A DNA stretch of 64,000 nucleotides from Polytrichum commune. Lineage: Eukaryota > Streptophyta > Polytrichopsida > Polytrichales > Polytrichaceae. Each line of letters begins with the position of its first letter. Position 1 is the first letter of the stretch. A model generated the notes under the pieces. It saw only the letters and a list, made by a program, of their open reading frames with translations, was not told the DNA's origin and made no database searches. A program made the position numbers and the translations under genes. This document shows positions 1 through 11,906 of the stretch, one piece after another. The DNA is taken from positions 71,129,554 to 71,193,553 of the forward strand of contig OX485803.1 in the NCBI GenBank assembly GCA_950295325.1, read 5' to 3'.

Positions 1-690
1 TGGGTGAGGTCCCCGGGCGTTGGGAACGCCTCCCATCCACGAAGACTAGGAGGCACAACGGTAAGGCCATGAGCTATGCGTAGCTCATGGCGTGGTGATT
101 CTAGAATGCTCAAGAACACCTCAATCGGAGGTGTGAGCTAGGAGTTATGGCCATTTGAGTGGGGCGCTGTCCCGGGACAGCGCCCTGGTACAGCAGTGCC
201 TGGGAGTGATTCCCGGGACTGCCAAGGTTCAAACAGGCATAACTTCCTCAAGACTTGCCCGAATGGGGCAAGCGAGGAGTCCATCGGCATCTACGTGAAG
301 CGTAGATGAAGATGCAGTGGTTGGTTGCTGGAATCAGACATCATACAAGAAAGTTATGATGGTCTGAAGCTGCTGGGGGCTTCTAGGCCCAGCGGCTAAG
401 GGAAAATGTCCACTTGGCCCCAACTCTTGGTAGAGAGACAAGAGGTTGGTTGACGGTGGGGTAGGGGCCCCGCGTAGAGTCCTAGAGGCTTATATGGGTG
501 AGGTGGTGTGGCCTCACCCACCCGAGGCCGAACGGTAAGGCCTCCATGGGCTTTGGCCTATTGTGAGGCCATAGTTGCCTAGTATGCTTCGGGTTGTTGT
601 AGTGTTGCTCCGGCAACGCGATGATCAACATAGGATTGGACTTCCATGGATGGAAGTCCACATTGGGGAAATGGGTTACCGATTAAGGGG
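1..690. other. GC-rich non-coding segment with hairpins
   Basis: No convincing ORF is present. The stretch has several short perfect inverted repeats: a 10-bp stem with a 4-nt loop at 67-90 (CCATGAGCTA arm) and a 10-bp stem with a 2-nt centre at 638-659 (GGACTTCCAT arm). GC-rich snapback words also lie around 170-220. It continues beyond the left edge of the window and was split from 3536 onward by insertion of the solo LTR, so 1-690 and 3536 onward were once contiguous. It may belong to the LTR or tail of the element carrying the minus-strand ORF at 3855-5714, but nothing proves this. Confidence 0.4.
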
Positions 691-3530
691 TGTGGTACTT
701 TTGGGCCACCCCCTTTCGAGGGAGCCTAAAAGTATCACACAAGCCCTTCGGTGAAGATGGCCTGCATTTGCAGGCGCCCAAGCCGAACCCGGATGATAGA
801 TGTATAACGTGAGTAGTTAGATTTTTAAGGGAGATTAAATATGCGTCGTAGTACCTCCGGAGGTTAGGCCTTAGTTTTTTACTAGTGTGGCTTTAAACTC
901 CACCAACCAATTTCATATCTAGTTCTAACCTTAACCTACAACCTATTCTACGCGCAGACGCACCAGCCTTGAAACCAAGGCAATCCTAATTTGTGAATTG
1001 GGATGGTTCTGATACACCCAACCGGGTGTGACTCATACCACCCTAACTCAACGAACGGAATAACGACAATTTGATGGACCATTCAATTCTTCCTATTTCT
1101 TTATTTAGTTCTATTTAGTTTTCTAAGCGGGGGAAGTTGGCCTAAGTCCCACCCTTCACACAAATTCCTTCTTAATTACTTACTTTTGTTTGCACGTCCT
1201 AACTTACTACATTAACATATTAGGCATCACCCCTTACCTCGGGTCTCTTGCCAACAAGGGTTTACGATTTATTTGGTATGTTTTGATTGTTAAATGTGTT
1301 TACACTGGATAGACCACGAAATGCAACTCAATGGGACCAGGGTGACGGGCGACCTGTAGGTTCAACCTGTTGCGCAATCTTCATAAATTGGGGCCATTAC
1401 TCCCAATCTATGGGGCCAACAACATAATAGTGGATTCGCGGGTCATTAACCCCACCTTTCCACCAACAACATTCAGAGTGGTCGTGTCGGTGATTAATCC
1501 GACTTACCACACACGAAACTTGCTAATAAATGAAGCTACTACCACAAAACATACCAAGGGCCCCGAAAACAATGGAATTGGGTACTCCCTTGGCGGTCAA
1601 GTGGTCAAGCCACTTGACCTTACGAGATAGGTGAGTGGGTTTAGAGATGCGTACCTTAGCCGTGCTCCCTCCGACCCTAAATGGAAGGCTTAAGGTTAGT
1701 TAATTTACCTCAATTTTCCTCGGTTGATTTGGGCTTGATGTAGGCCGAGCCGCTACCTCCTTCCTTGCTCCACTTTCCGAGCGTCGACCTTGCCTCCTTC
1801 TTTGTAACTAGTTTGGTAGTAAGCGTACCTTAGTTAACAATTAAAATATAAAGTGTTATTCTGCCCTGTAATTTAATCCTAAGCATAATATTTATACTTA
1901 GTGCACCAAATTATCTTTCCAATGATCTAAAAATCACTCTAATCGGATAAGAAATGCAAAAGTTATGAGGGTTGGAAGTGTGAGGTCGATTCAACCGACC
2001 CTTCCAACCCACCTATCTACCTTCTAACTTCAAAAATTCATAGCACATTCCTTACTACTTGGATCTAGGCTTTCCTTATACCATTGGAAAGCTATGAACA
2101 AGCTCTAACTAGAAAAATTATGACATCAGCAGGTTAAGCTAATAGAAATTCAGCGGACTCCTTGTAACACAGCAGTCAATCAAGAAGGCTTAAACTATGT
2201 ATCTCGCCTTCAACAATTCATATCTAATTCAAATCTTAGTCAAATCAAACGTTCTATATGACCCTGGAGAGATATTAAAAATATGTATTTGATAAAAATA
2301 TGTGATTAGAAAGGTAAGCCGAAGTGAACCCAGCAGGTCCTCTGTAATGCAGCAGTCAACCAAAAGTTCTCAAACTATGTGTCCCATCTTGCACAATTCA
2401 TATCTAATTCAAATCATGCTCAAATCAAATGTTCTAAGCCATTTTGGAAAGCTACACAAAAGTTCTACTTGGAAAAAATATAATTTCTTGGAATTAAAAT
2501 TCCTATTGGGCTCGCAGGTCTGATCCAGCAGCCGCTACCCACAAGACCACCCAGTTTTTTCTACTCCATCTTTGAAAATCCATAACTAATTGTCATCTCA
2601 ACCAAATCACAAATGGGAAACGGCTATGGATGGCTATATGAAATCTCTCTAAGAGAAAAATGATAAGTATCTTGTTCTAGCTTTTGAACTAAGCCTTCAG
2701 GGCATTGGCAGATGAGGTCTATAATGCCTCTACTCAAAACTCTACCATCCAACCTACCTCTACAAAAGAAGGAATAATTTTGTTGGTGTGTTAATAAACA
2801 CACAACCTAACTAGGAGAGAGAGAGTAGAGGAGGTTCTCAAGCCTTTCTTTTAGACCATTGAGAATACATGCTAAAGGATTTTTTCCTAACTACATTGAA
2901 GCAGGGCTTCGCCCAAAAACTAGAGAAAGAGAGAGAGCTACAAGGTGGAAGGAGGGGTTTTTAAACCCTCTCACAAAAGGGTTGGACCCCTCCTCCACCG
3001 GATCCATTTTTCAAACCCTTTCCCGAAATTTTGGCTCGGGGGTTTTCCCGGTTGAGGTTGCCACCCTCTCGCCGAGGTGGCTCCGACAAAAAACCTTTAG
3101 AAATCTTTCTAATTTTTCCGCCATCGAGTTGGCAAGGGGGCAAGTGGGCAAGTATCCCCCTTGCTCTCTTTCTTTTTTGTCTTCAAAATTCTTCACGCCG
3201 ATTTTTTCTTCTTACGTAAAACACCTCCAATAGTCTTGTGTGCCTCACACTAACTAATAAACTAACACTTGCTTAGCTAGCATTTACTAACATTTGCTTA
3301 ATAGCTAGCATCTACTAATATTTGCTTAGCTAGTTGTTTTTACTAGCTAGCATATTTTTTCTACTTTGCTATCTTCTAGCACTACTTAGTTTCATTTTGA
3401 CCTTCCTTCTTCTAGGCTAAATGCTAAATGAACTAATTTTCCCTAAATTCCCTATCAATTCTAACTTTTAATGCTAACATTCTAACTAAAAGTGATCCCG
3501 CAGAGTGGTGGACCACTCAAAGGGTTCACA
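691..3530. mobile_element. Solo LTR, 2,840 bp (copy 1)
   Basis: The segment begins TGTGGTACTT and ends GGGTTCACA, the TG...CA form of retroviral-type LTRs. It is flanked by a perfect 5-bp direct repeat AGGGG (686-690 and 3531-3535), as expected for an integrase target duplication. A nearly identical copy in inverse orientation lies at 7204-10043 and has exactly the same length. No gag or pol lies between LTRs, so this is best read as a solo LTR left by LTR-LTR recombination. The short ORFs inside (for example 1370-1630, 2302-2523 and 2859-3233) recur in the other copy only because the LTR recurs. They match no family I recognise and are not called as genes. True transcriptional orientation is unknown. 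Confidence 0.9.
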
Positions 3531-3535
3531 AGGGG

Positions 3536-3854
3536 TGAGTCCCGAAAGCAAAGTAGGAGGGTTGGTTACCTCCTATGAACTATTGGTCCGGGGTAAGAGG
3601 AGCTATCCATTAGCATGGCGGAATGCGAAGGGTTAGCGCTCGTAACCTTTGCTAGAAACGAAAATTGGCAAGATTATTAAGGGACCTAGCAAGGGTTGCG
3701 ACAATATGAGTGTGTTGATCCGTGAAGAAAAGTGTTTTTCAACACTTGAATCTCTTGGTCAAATAACGCACTTGCATTATTAATGGAGAATGTGGGAGAT
3801 CCTTGCAATGACAAGGAAAAGGGAGTGAAGATTAAACGAACGAGGGGAATGTCC
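3536..3854. other. Non-coding, continues segment 1-690
   Basis: About 320 bp between the solo LTR and the minus-strand ORF. Removing the LTR and one copy of its target duplication joins this to position 690. I see no gene or clear regulatory site. Confidence 0.4.
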
Positions 3855-5714
3855 TTAAGGGCATGTGTGGCTAAATCCGCGGGTTGGACTCTTGAGAAGG
3901 CCAACTCTAGCATTAGCCAAGAGGCCAACATTAATAAAGTACAATGAGTAAGACAATACGTGTTCATTCGAACATGAAAAATTCCTTGCATATGGTTCAA
4001 TGTTGTAATAGATAATGTGATTCTCAAAGTCATCACCCGGACTAGGACGCTTAAGGGTGGTGGATTTGGCCTCACAAGGGGACTGGCCTCGTCCGGATCT
4101 AACAGACCCGGTACTCTTTCTCCTCACCTGGGAAGAACGGACCCTTTCCGGAGCTCCTCCGGAACTAGCCGGCCGAGAGCCGCCTCCCTCCTGGCTAGGT
4201 CCTGCAGACGTTGGCGGGTTCTGGACCAGAGCGACCTCGCCAACTACCTTGTAGAGGGTTCCGGTTGGTGACCTAGGCGGACCCGGATAGAATACCCGCC
4301 GGGGTATTCCGCTTGGCGGAACCACCTTCTGGATTTCCGCCAGGAGATCCTTCATCGTCCGTGAGTACTTCACGAGGATGGGAAGGGTCTGCCTGGCGGA
4401 TGCGGGTTCTCCGGACTCCATCATCCGGTCGTAGAGATGCGCCTTGTTGACGATCTCTGCCGGATGCCCCACCAGCTCCCGGATCCGGCTGAAGACCACT
4501 GCCTGCTCCGCGTGGTACTTCCGGATCTCTTCACTCTTCTGACTCAGCTCCTGAGTCATGGCCGCTACCTGCGCGGTGAGGTGAGCATTCTCCGTCTTGG
4601 CCTGCTCGAGCTCCTTCCTGTCCGCCCTCTTGGCCAACTCCCGGAGGATATTTCCGGGTCCGCAGTCGTCCAGGGCCTGGTTCGCCCCTCGGACGATGTG
4701 TTCCAGCCGGTAGTACTGGTTCTGCAGGTCCTCCATCCCCTCCTGGACCCGCTTGAAGGGATTTTCCGGAAAGTCCCAAGCGGATAGATCCACATTCCGG
4801 CACGTGGTCTCTCGGCTGGGTCCGACTTCCGGATGATGATGAGGAGGAGGAGGAGAGAGTGGCCTCGAGATGGTTGGCGGCGGGCTTCCGGGTGACGAGG
4901 GAGGTGCTTCCGGAATGATGGGGTCGCTGGAAGTCTCCGTCTCGAAGTCTCCAACTTCCGGATGGAGCTTGTAGGTGACCTCGTCCGCCGCTATCGTCAG
5001 CAGGTCCTCCTCCTCGGCCGTGAAACAGTCGAAGTGCTGAGAGAGGTGCAGAATGAAGGGGGAGAGGAAGGAGGGTTTCCGGCCTATGTGGGGGAGGGCC
5101 CGCCCTACTATCTCCTGGATTATCAGACCCTTCACCGGCCGGACTCCGGACATGGCACCAAACAGGGTGTTAGCCATGGTGAGGCTAATCCGCTTCGGCT
5201 TGTCTGGATTAAGGATGGGCAAGAGGAATTCTAACACCCTCCGCTCCCTAAGGTTCCGGCAGTTCCCGGGGTGGAAGCCGTCCTTCGGATCCGCATCCCC
5301 TCTAAACTTTCCGGCGAACAGGCCATCGCGCCGGCCGGCCCACCCCTCTGCAATTCCCCTCGGGAACCCGTAGACCCTATTCCACACATCCGGAGTCCAA
5401 TGATCCGGATCCCTCCTCTTGGTCCTTAACCACTGATTACCTCTCTCGAACTTGAATTCTCGGAGGGTATTTTCCGCTCGGAGGTTCCAAGGTTTGGCGA
5501 GCAACCCAGCACAGCCCATAACCCGGAGATCCTCTGCTAGCTCCTGCAACTTCCTATCCTCTCTTGGAATTGCAGGGACTAGGGTTTTGAGCGGAATTGG
5601 GATGGGTTCCCTCTGATCCTCTTCCCGTGTTTCCGGCATCTTCCTCTCTTCTCTCAACTTCCGTCTCAATTTACGGAAACCCTTTCCTCTCCGGGTACCC
5701 TCTCTTCCGTTCAA
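3855..5714 (-). CDS. Plant mobile-element ORF with coiled coil
   Basis: A 619-residue open frame, far more GC-rich than its surroundings (codons rich in CCGGA). The N-terminal third (about residues 45-265) resembles the domain of the plus-strand ORF at 20104-20883. Both have a stretch ending GIAEG followed by a basic helix-rich segment. I recognise this as like the domain usually labelled 'putative plant transposon protein' in plant retroelement ORFs, a family assignment from memory of its general look. Residues about 270-310 are Pro/Ser-rich. Residues about 330-450 form a probable coiled coil with heptad-like Leu/Ala/Glu. The last 45 or so residues, after the segment shared with the other ORF (4036-4078), look like read-through. 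The first Met, at 5714, is preceded by basic residues. A TATTTAA lies near 5877 on the minus strand. It is probably an accessory retroelement protein of unknown function. Confidence 0.6.
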   Translation of the reverse strand: MNGREGTRRGKGFRKLRRKLREERKMPETREEDQREPIPIPLKTLVPAIPREDRKLQELAEDLRVMGCAGLLAKPWNLRAENTLREFKFERGNQWLRTKRRDPDHWTPDVWNRVYGFPRGIAEGWAGRRDGLFAGKFRGDADPKDGFHPGNCRNLRERRVLEFLLPILNPDKPKRISLTMANTLFGAMSGVRPVKGLIIQEIVGRALPHIGRKPSFLSPFILHLSQHFDCFTAEEEDLLTIAADEVTYKLHPEVGDFETETSSDPIIPEAPPSSPGSPPPTISRPLSPPPPHHHPEVGPSRETTCRNVDLSAWDFPENPFKRVQEGMEDLQNQYYRLEHIVRGANQALDDCGPGNILRELAKRADRKELEQAKTENAHLTAQVAAMTQELSQKSEEIRKYHAEQAVVFSRIRELVGHPAEIVNKAHLYDRMMESGEPASARQTLPILVKYSRTMKDLLAEIQKVVPPSGIPRRVFYPGPPRSPTGTLYKVVGEVALVQNPPTSAGPSQEGGGSRPASSGGAPERVRSSQVRRKSTGSVRSGRGQSPCEAKSTTLKRPSPGDDFENHIIYYNIEPYARNFSCSNEHVLSYSLYFINVGLLANARVGLLKSPTRGFSHTCP

Positions 5715-5721
5715 CTGCTAT

Positions 5722-5792
5722 GGAGTCCCGGCAAGCCAACTGCCGGTGACTGGAAATTACGGAGTCCCAGCAATCCAACTGCTGGTGGCTCG
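5722..5792. repeat. Short tandem duplication upstream of ORF
   Basis: Two imperfect copies of a unit of about 32 bp starting GGAGTCCC lie at 5722-5752 and 5761-5792, 39 bp apart. Each encloses a small inverted repeat (CCGGC...GCCGG in the first, CCAGC...GCTGG in the second). The arms differ between copies but stay complementary within each. They lie just upstream of the start of the minus-strand ORF. Confidence 0.6.
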
Positions 5793-6066
5793 AAAGAAAA
5801 ACAAAGTCTCACCACTCTTTCACTCAACAATTTTTCTCCTTGCAAAAAGTGGGGAGGAGAAGGAAGAGACCCTTAAATATCCTCCCCCCCTCTTCCTCCC
5901 AGTGTTACCGTTAGGGTTTAACGGAAAACGGTTACCAACCGTTTTCCGACGGTTTTCCCCCAACCGTCATAAACCCGTTGTAACCGCCACTTTCGGTCCG
6001 TTGGTTAATCTTGGCGTGGCCATTACTTGGTCCGGACCAGCGGTTCGGACCATGATTAAACGGTCC
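5793..6066. other. Upstream region of minus-strand ORF
   Basis: Non-coding, including a TATTTAA-like box on the minus strand near 5877 and several GGTTTTCCG/CGGAAAACC words around 5920-5960. It ends at the probable start of the 5' LTR of the gypsy element. Confidence 0.35.
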
Positions 6067-6255
6067 TGTGATAGCAAATTTTAGTTTACCTTTTTTGCAA
6101 ATCAGATTTCAGTGTAAAAAGGGTTAAATTCTGTATTAGAATCCTAAAACATTGTCAATGTAAATAGGCTATAGTCTTCAGATTCCGAAAAGCACAACTT
6201 TCAAGGCTATAGTCTGATATGAAAGGATGGAAGGTGGGGAGGACTCCTCACAGAG

Positions 6256-6261
6256 TATAAA
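6256..6261 (+). promoter_or_regulatory. TATA box of probable 5' LTR
   Basis: TATAAA in the context GAGTATAAAGGGAGG, at the position expected for a U3/R boundary promoter inside the probable 5' LTR, about 190 bp after its proposed start. Confidence 0.5.
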
Positions 6262-7203
6262 GGGAGGAGGAGGAAAGATAGAAATAAGTTATCTTTGGGG
6301 AAGAGATTGAACTCCATAGTTATTCAAAACTTTTGTAAAAGTCTGTAATTGAATGCACTTCTGATGTGCATGGCAATTGTCTTTTTGATGTTATTGTTTA
6401 TCAATACTAATTTAATACCTTTCCAGGAGTGAGTCCTGAATTGTGAGAGTTGAAGGATTTACCCTGTTCCTTTTTGTTGTGTCTATTGGATATTATTTGC
6501 AAGTTCGGGCAATAGTCTTGATATTGGGATAGAAGACTAATTCTAAGTGAGTATCAGGGCTATAGTCTGAGATTGTGTGTCAGTACACTTTGCTGAGATT
6601 GCAAAGTGAAGAGATCACTGATGTAGAAACTGTGTTTACTATGCTACAGTAACTACAGTCTATGGCCATGTGCAGTGTGTGTAGATGATTGTAAGACCAA
6701 TTGGAATAACATGATTTGGTGAATCAATTACACAATCCGGCTACATTCCTAGTTTATCATTATACAAGGATCTGAAAGAATTGAACACGGCCAGGCAATT
6801 GTCTGTATGTAATTAGTGATATTACTTTTAATGTTATGTCAAGACTATCGCCTGGATAATCAACCTCTCATAGCAGGAGATGATGAGATTTCGTATTTGA
6901 TTACTTTGAGTGAAGTCTATAGTCTTTGTGATTGATGAGTGAATCTCCCTGAGAGATAGGAAAAATCATAAGTAAGGCAAGGCTATAGTCTTTGTAATGA
7001 AGAGGAACTTTGAGAGAGGATTGCCAATATGTAACTGAGTGTAATCCTGGGATACCAATGATGCTGAAGTAAGAGTGTGAGATCAGCAAAGGAATTGATG
7101 ACAAGATCTAATATGAGAATTGAGTGAATTCAATGAATTTACTTAAGCACCAATGATGGTGTTTGTGATCTTAATCATAATGGAACTCAATATCTTAGGA
7201 AGG

Positions 7204-10043
7204 TGTGAACCCTTTGAGTGGTCCACCACTCTGCGGGATCACTTTTAGTTAGAATGTTAGCATTAAAAGTTAGAATTGATAGGGAATTTAGGGAAAATTA
7301 GTTCATTTAGCATTTAGCCTAGAAGAAGGAAGGTCAAAATGAAACTAAGTAGTGCTAGAAGATAGCAAAGTAGAAAAAATATGCTAGCTAGTAAAAACAA
7401 CTAGCTAAGCAAATATTAGTAGATGCTAGCTATTAAGCAAATGTTAGTAAATGCTAGCTAAGCAAGTGTTAGTTTATTAGTTAGTGTGAGGCACACAAGA
7501 CTATTGGAGGTGTTTTACGTAAGAAGAAAAAATCGGCGTGAAGAATTTTGAAGACAAAAAAGAAAGAGAGCAAGGGGGATACTTGCCCACTTGCCCCCTT
7601 GCCAACTCGATGGCGGAAAAATTAGAAAGATTTCTAAAGGTTTTTTGTCGGAGCCACCTCGGCGAGAGGGTGGCAACCTCAACCGGGAAAACCCCCGAGC
7701 CAAAATTTCGGGAAAGGGTTTGAAAAATGGATCCGGTGGAGGAGGGGTCCAACCCTTTTGTGAGAGGGTTTAAAAACCCCTCCTTCCACCTTGTAGCTCT
7801 CTCTCTTTCTCTAGTTTTTGGGCGAAGCCCTGCTTCAATGTAGTTAGGAAAAAATCCTTTAGCATGTATTCTCAATGGTCTAAAAGAAAGGCTTGAGAAC
7901 CTCCTCTACTCTCTCTCTCCTAGTTAGGTTGTGTGTTTATTAACACACCAACAAAATTATTCCTTCTTTTGTAGAGGTAGGTTGGATGGTAGAGTTTTGA
8001 GTAGAGGCATTATAGACCTCATCTGCCAATGCCCTGAAGGCTTAGTTCAAAAGCTAGAACAAGATACTTATCATTTTTCTCTTAGAGAGATTTCATATAG
8101 CCATCCATAGCCGTTTCCCATTTGTGATTTGGTTGAGATGACAATTAGTTATGGATTTTCAAAGATGGAGTAGAAAAAACTGGGTGGTCTTGTGGGTAGC
8201 GGCTGCTGGATCAGACCTGCGAGCCCAATAGGAATTTTAATTCCAAGAAATTATATTTTTCCCAAGTAGAACTTTTGTATAGCTTTCCAAAATGGCTTAG
8301 AACATTTGATTTGAGCATGATTTGAATTAGATATGAATTGTGCAAGATGGGACACATAGTTTGAGAACTTTTGGTTGACTGCTGCATTACAGAGGACCTG
8401 CTGGGTTCACTTCGGCTTACCTTTCTAATCACATATTTTTATCAAATACATATTTTTAATATCTCTCCAGGGTCATATAGAACGTTTGATTTGACTAAGA
8501 TTTGAATTAGATATGAATTGTTGAAGGCGAGATACATAGTTTAAGCCTTCTTGATTGACTGCTGTGTTACAAGGAGTCCGCTGAATTTCTATTAGCTTAA
8601 CCTGCTGATGTCATAATTTTTCTAGTTAGAGCTTGTTCATAGCTTTCCAATGGTATAAGGAAAGCCTAGATCCAAGTAGTAAGGAATGTGCTATGAATTT
8701 TTGAAGTTAGAAGGTAGATAGGTGGGTTGGAAGGGTCGGTTGAATCGACCTCACACTTCCAACCCTCATAACTTTTGCATTTCTTATCCGATTAGAGTGA
8801 TTTTTAGATCATTGGAAAGATAATTTGGTGCACTAAGTATAAATATTATGCTTAGGATTAAATTACAGGGCAGAATAACACTTTATATTTTAATTGTTAA
8901 CTAAGGTACGCTTACTACCAAACTAGTTACAAAGAAGGAGGCAAGGTCGACGCTCGGAAAGTGGAGCAAGGAAGGAGGTAGCGGCTCGGCCTACATCAAG
9001 CCCAAATCAACCGAGGAAAATTGAGGTAAATTAACTAACCTTAAGCCTTCCATTTAGGGTCGGAGGGAGCACGGCTAAGGTACGCATCTCTAAACCCACT
9101 CACCTATCTCGTAAGGTCAAGTGGCTTGACCACTTGACCGCCAAGGGAGTACCCAATTCCATTGTTTTCGGGGCCCTTGGTATGTTTTGTGGTAGTAGCT
9201 TCATTTATTAGCAAGTTTCGTGTGTGGTAAGTCGGATTAATCACCGACACGACCACTCTGAATGTTGTTGGTGGAAAGGTGGGGTTAATGACCCGCGAAT
9301 CCACTATTATGTTGTTGGCCCCATAGATTGGGAGTAATGGCCCCAATTTATGAAGATTGCGCAACAGGTTGAACCTACAGGTCGCCCGTCACCCTGGTCC
9401 CATTGAGTTGCATTTCGTGGTCTATCCAGTGTAAACACATTTAACAATCAAAACATACCAAATAAATCGTAAACCCTTGTTGGCAAGAGACCCGAGGTAA
9501 GGGGTGATGCCTAATATGTTAATGTAGTAAGTTAGGACGTGCAAACAAAAGTAAGTAATTAAGAAGGAATTTGTGTGAAGGGTGGGACTTAGGCCAACTT
9601 CCCCCGCTTAGAAAACTAAATAGAACTAAATAAAGAAATAGGAAGAATTGAATGGTCCATCAAATTGTCGTTATTCCGTTCGTTGAGTTAGGGTGGTATG
9701 AGTCACACCCGGTTGGGTGTATCAGAACCATCCCAATTCACAAATTAGGATTGCCTTGGTTTCAAGGCTGGTGCGTCTGCGCGTAGAATAGGTTGTAGGT
9801 TAAGGTTAGAACTAGATATGAAATTGGTTGGTGGAGTTTAAAGCCACACTAGTAAAAAACTAAGGCCTAACCTCCGGAGGTACTACGACGCATATTTAAT
9901 CTCCCTTAAAAATCTAACTACTCACGTTATACATCTATCATCCGGGTTCGGCTTGGGCGCCTGCAAATGCAGGCCATCTTCACCGAAGGGCTTGTGTGAT
10001 ACTTTTAGGCTCCCTCGAAAGGGGGTGGCCCAAAAGTACCACA
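7204..10043. mobile_element. Solo LTR, 2,840 bp (copy 2, inverted)
   Basis: Begins TGTGAACCC and ends GTACCACA. It is flanked by a perfect 5-bp direct repeat GAAGG (7199-7203 and 10044-10048). It is the reverse complement of 691-3530 over the full 2,840 bp. The only differences I noticed are two single-base changes near 8270-8280 against 2453-2466, so both insertions are recent or the copies have been homogenised. It splits the older gypsy 5' LTR. The AGRCTATAGYCT words that mark that LTR occur on both sides of the insertion (6.1-7.0 kb and 10.05-10.5 kb) but not within it. Confidence 0.92.
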
Positions 10044-10711
10044 GAAGGCAATAGTCATGTTGGGAGATGAATGGTGCTAGTGAAAAGACTATAGCCTTGA
10101 ACAGTTGCTTTGGAGGGAGGTCGAAAGGACAACACAGTCACTGGCTGGATGTTTCCTATTCCAGAGGATGGTAATTCTAACCTTTTTGGAACCATAACTT
10201 GGTAATAATCGAATTTATGTAATTCCAGTCTATGGCCTCGTTGTAATTGCGATTCCTAATGAACTAAGAATCCATTGAAGACTATAACCAGATGTGAATT
10301 ATGCTAATGTGGAACTAAAGACTATAGCAAAGATCAAAGTGCCCTTGGCTTTGACAAATAAGACTCAATGATGTTACTCTTGCAAAGACTATAGTCGATG
10401 GCTGTGCCTATGCTTGTGCACCGCACTTGGTCCGAATAAAATGAACTCACTGCCAGACAATTGCCAAGGAATTTAAAGTGAGGTGAGAGACTGTCACTTC
10501 TGCATGTACTGGAACGGAGTGATCTTTTAGATGTTTTTATCCATTGCCCGTAAATTAATTGTCATACCGAAGTTGAAGTGAAGTGTTGTACCCTTGTGTT
10601 TTCCCTAACAAAACCTTGTCTAAGACACCTAGATGATATAAGAATCACCTTTTAAGTCTTCCCTGATTTGTTCCCTGGTTTTGTTTCTAACCCAAAAAAC
10701 TAACTACATTT

Positions 10712-10728
10712 TGACGCCGCTGCCGGGG
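10712..10728 (+). other. Primer binding site, tRNA-Asp-like
   Basis: TGACGCCGCTGCCGGGG matches 15 of 17 bases of the site complementary to the 3' end of plant tRNA-Asp (TGGCGCCGTTGCCGGGG, from memory). That site is used by many plant gypsy elements of the Tat/Athila side. It lies 3 nt after the proposed LTR end at 10708. Confidence 0.75.
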
Positions 10729-10954
10729 AAGGCTTCGGTCGATTTAAGTCTAGGTGGATAAGCCTGTTAGGAAGCATTGTTAGGCTTGACTTTTTGAATA
10801 AGGAATTTAAATTAAGTCTTTGGGAAACTCAAGAAAGTGAAGAGATAAGTTCATAACTATTTCTGAAACTTTTACATGATCCTAAAGTCATAATTTCAAT
10901 TCATCATTATTGCAAAAAACCAAATGCCTAGATTTATAACTCAATGGTTAATTC

Positions 10955-11296
10955 ATGGATGAACCCAAAGTATGGAAATCTAGAGGTCATCGTAATTCTT
11001 TAAATTATCCTTTAAAATATACACCCTTTGGACTTTCTGAGAGTACCTTGGGAGAGCTAAACCTTGTAGGCTTCGAGGAAGCTGTTGAAAAGATTGTTAG
11101 AAGAATTTGTAAGTGCCAACTTGAAACAGTGGTTGACGCGAAACATCCCCAACTAGTGGGTCGGACTTGTAAAGGTCTAGGACACTACTCGAGGGATTGT
11201 GAAGTGAGTAAGCTTAAGTCTAAAGCTAAAATTGTGGAAAGGTGGAAGTCAAAAGTGTTAACCCGTACAATTGGGTTACAAACTGATTCTTTATGA
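10955..11296 (+). CDS. Small ORF upstream of gag (gypsy element)
   Basis: A 113-residue ORF in the leader of the gypsy element. It contains one C-X2-C-like then GHYSRDC segment (about residues 67-88), reminiscent of a broken retroviral CCHC knuckle, followed by a Lys-rich tail. It may be an extra gag-proximal ORF like those of some plant gypsy lineages, or a decayed part of a longer reading frame. Function is unknown. Confidence 0.35.
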   Translation: MDEPKVWKSRGHRNSLNYPLKYTPFGLSESTLGELNLVGFEEAVEKIVRRICKCQLETVVDAKHPQLVGRTCKGLGHYSRDCEVSKLKSKAKIVERWKSKVLTRTIGLQTDSL

Positions 11297-11318
11297 GTGA
11301 ATCATCTTTAACATTAAT

Positions 11319-11882
11319 GTGTCAATTTCCAAAATGTGGCCGTGGGTACTTAGCCCACAAGGGTTGAGCACCCTTGAGAGTGAGTTATACCAAGGACCAC
11401 ATTTGTTTAATGCTTTATATCGTTTTTATAAAGCATCATTCTGGGGAGTTGGAATTCACATTGGACCAAACCACCCCATTTACCCAAAGGGATTTTTAGC
11501 CAATTTCCTTAACTTAACCATTCACATTCAAGAAAAGATATTGAATAAGATTTGGAATAATGGTGAGGGTTTTAACGAAATCATTATTAATAAGGGATAT
11601 CCTAGGTTGAGAGTTGACCTGAGATTCTTGTTTCTTATTTATAGCCAACATAAGGCTGACAACTTTCCAGTCAACAAATTTGGTTATGGTTGTTGGAATG
11701 GAGGGCTTTTTACTAGCAATGAAGCTCGTTTCTATTATGGACCTTTTGACCCTTGTGTGAGTGTCAATATCCCAGATTTTTCCGATTCTTCACTTCAAGG
11801 CAAAAACTTTGTAAATTTCACAAAATTGTTCTTGAACGAGAGAAGGCGGATTGTGAAACACGATCGGCAAAGTAGGACATAG
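11319..11882 (+). CDS. Upstream ORF of gypsy element, unknown
   Basis: A 187-residue ORF rich in aromatic residues and Asn, between the small leader ORF and gag. I recognise no domain. Its position (after the primer site, before gag) is that of the additional ORFs found in some plant Ty3/gypsy lineages. Its stop at 11880-11882 separates it from the gag frame, which opens at about 11907. It is probably part of the element rather than a host gene. Confidence 0.4.
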   Translation: MSISKMWPWVLSPQGLSTLESELYQGPHLFNALYRFYKASFWGVGIHIGPNHPIYPKGFLANFLNLTIHIQEKILNKIWNNGEGFNEIIINKGYPRLRVDLRFLFLIYSQHKADNFPVNKFGYGCWNGGLFTSNEARFYYGPFDPCVSVNIPDFSDSSLQGKNFVNFTKLFLNERRRIVKHDRQSRT

Positions 11883-11906
11883 AGTCTATTTACATATGAT
11901 TTCATG

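Noticed and set aside
1370..3233. ORFs of 60-124 residues in the left solo LTR, mirrored at 7501-9364
   Set aside because: They recur only because the LTR is duplicated, match no family I know and overlap one another on both strands.
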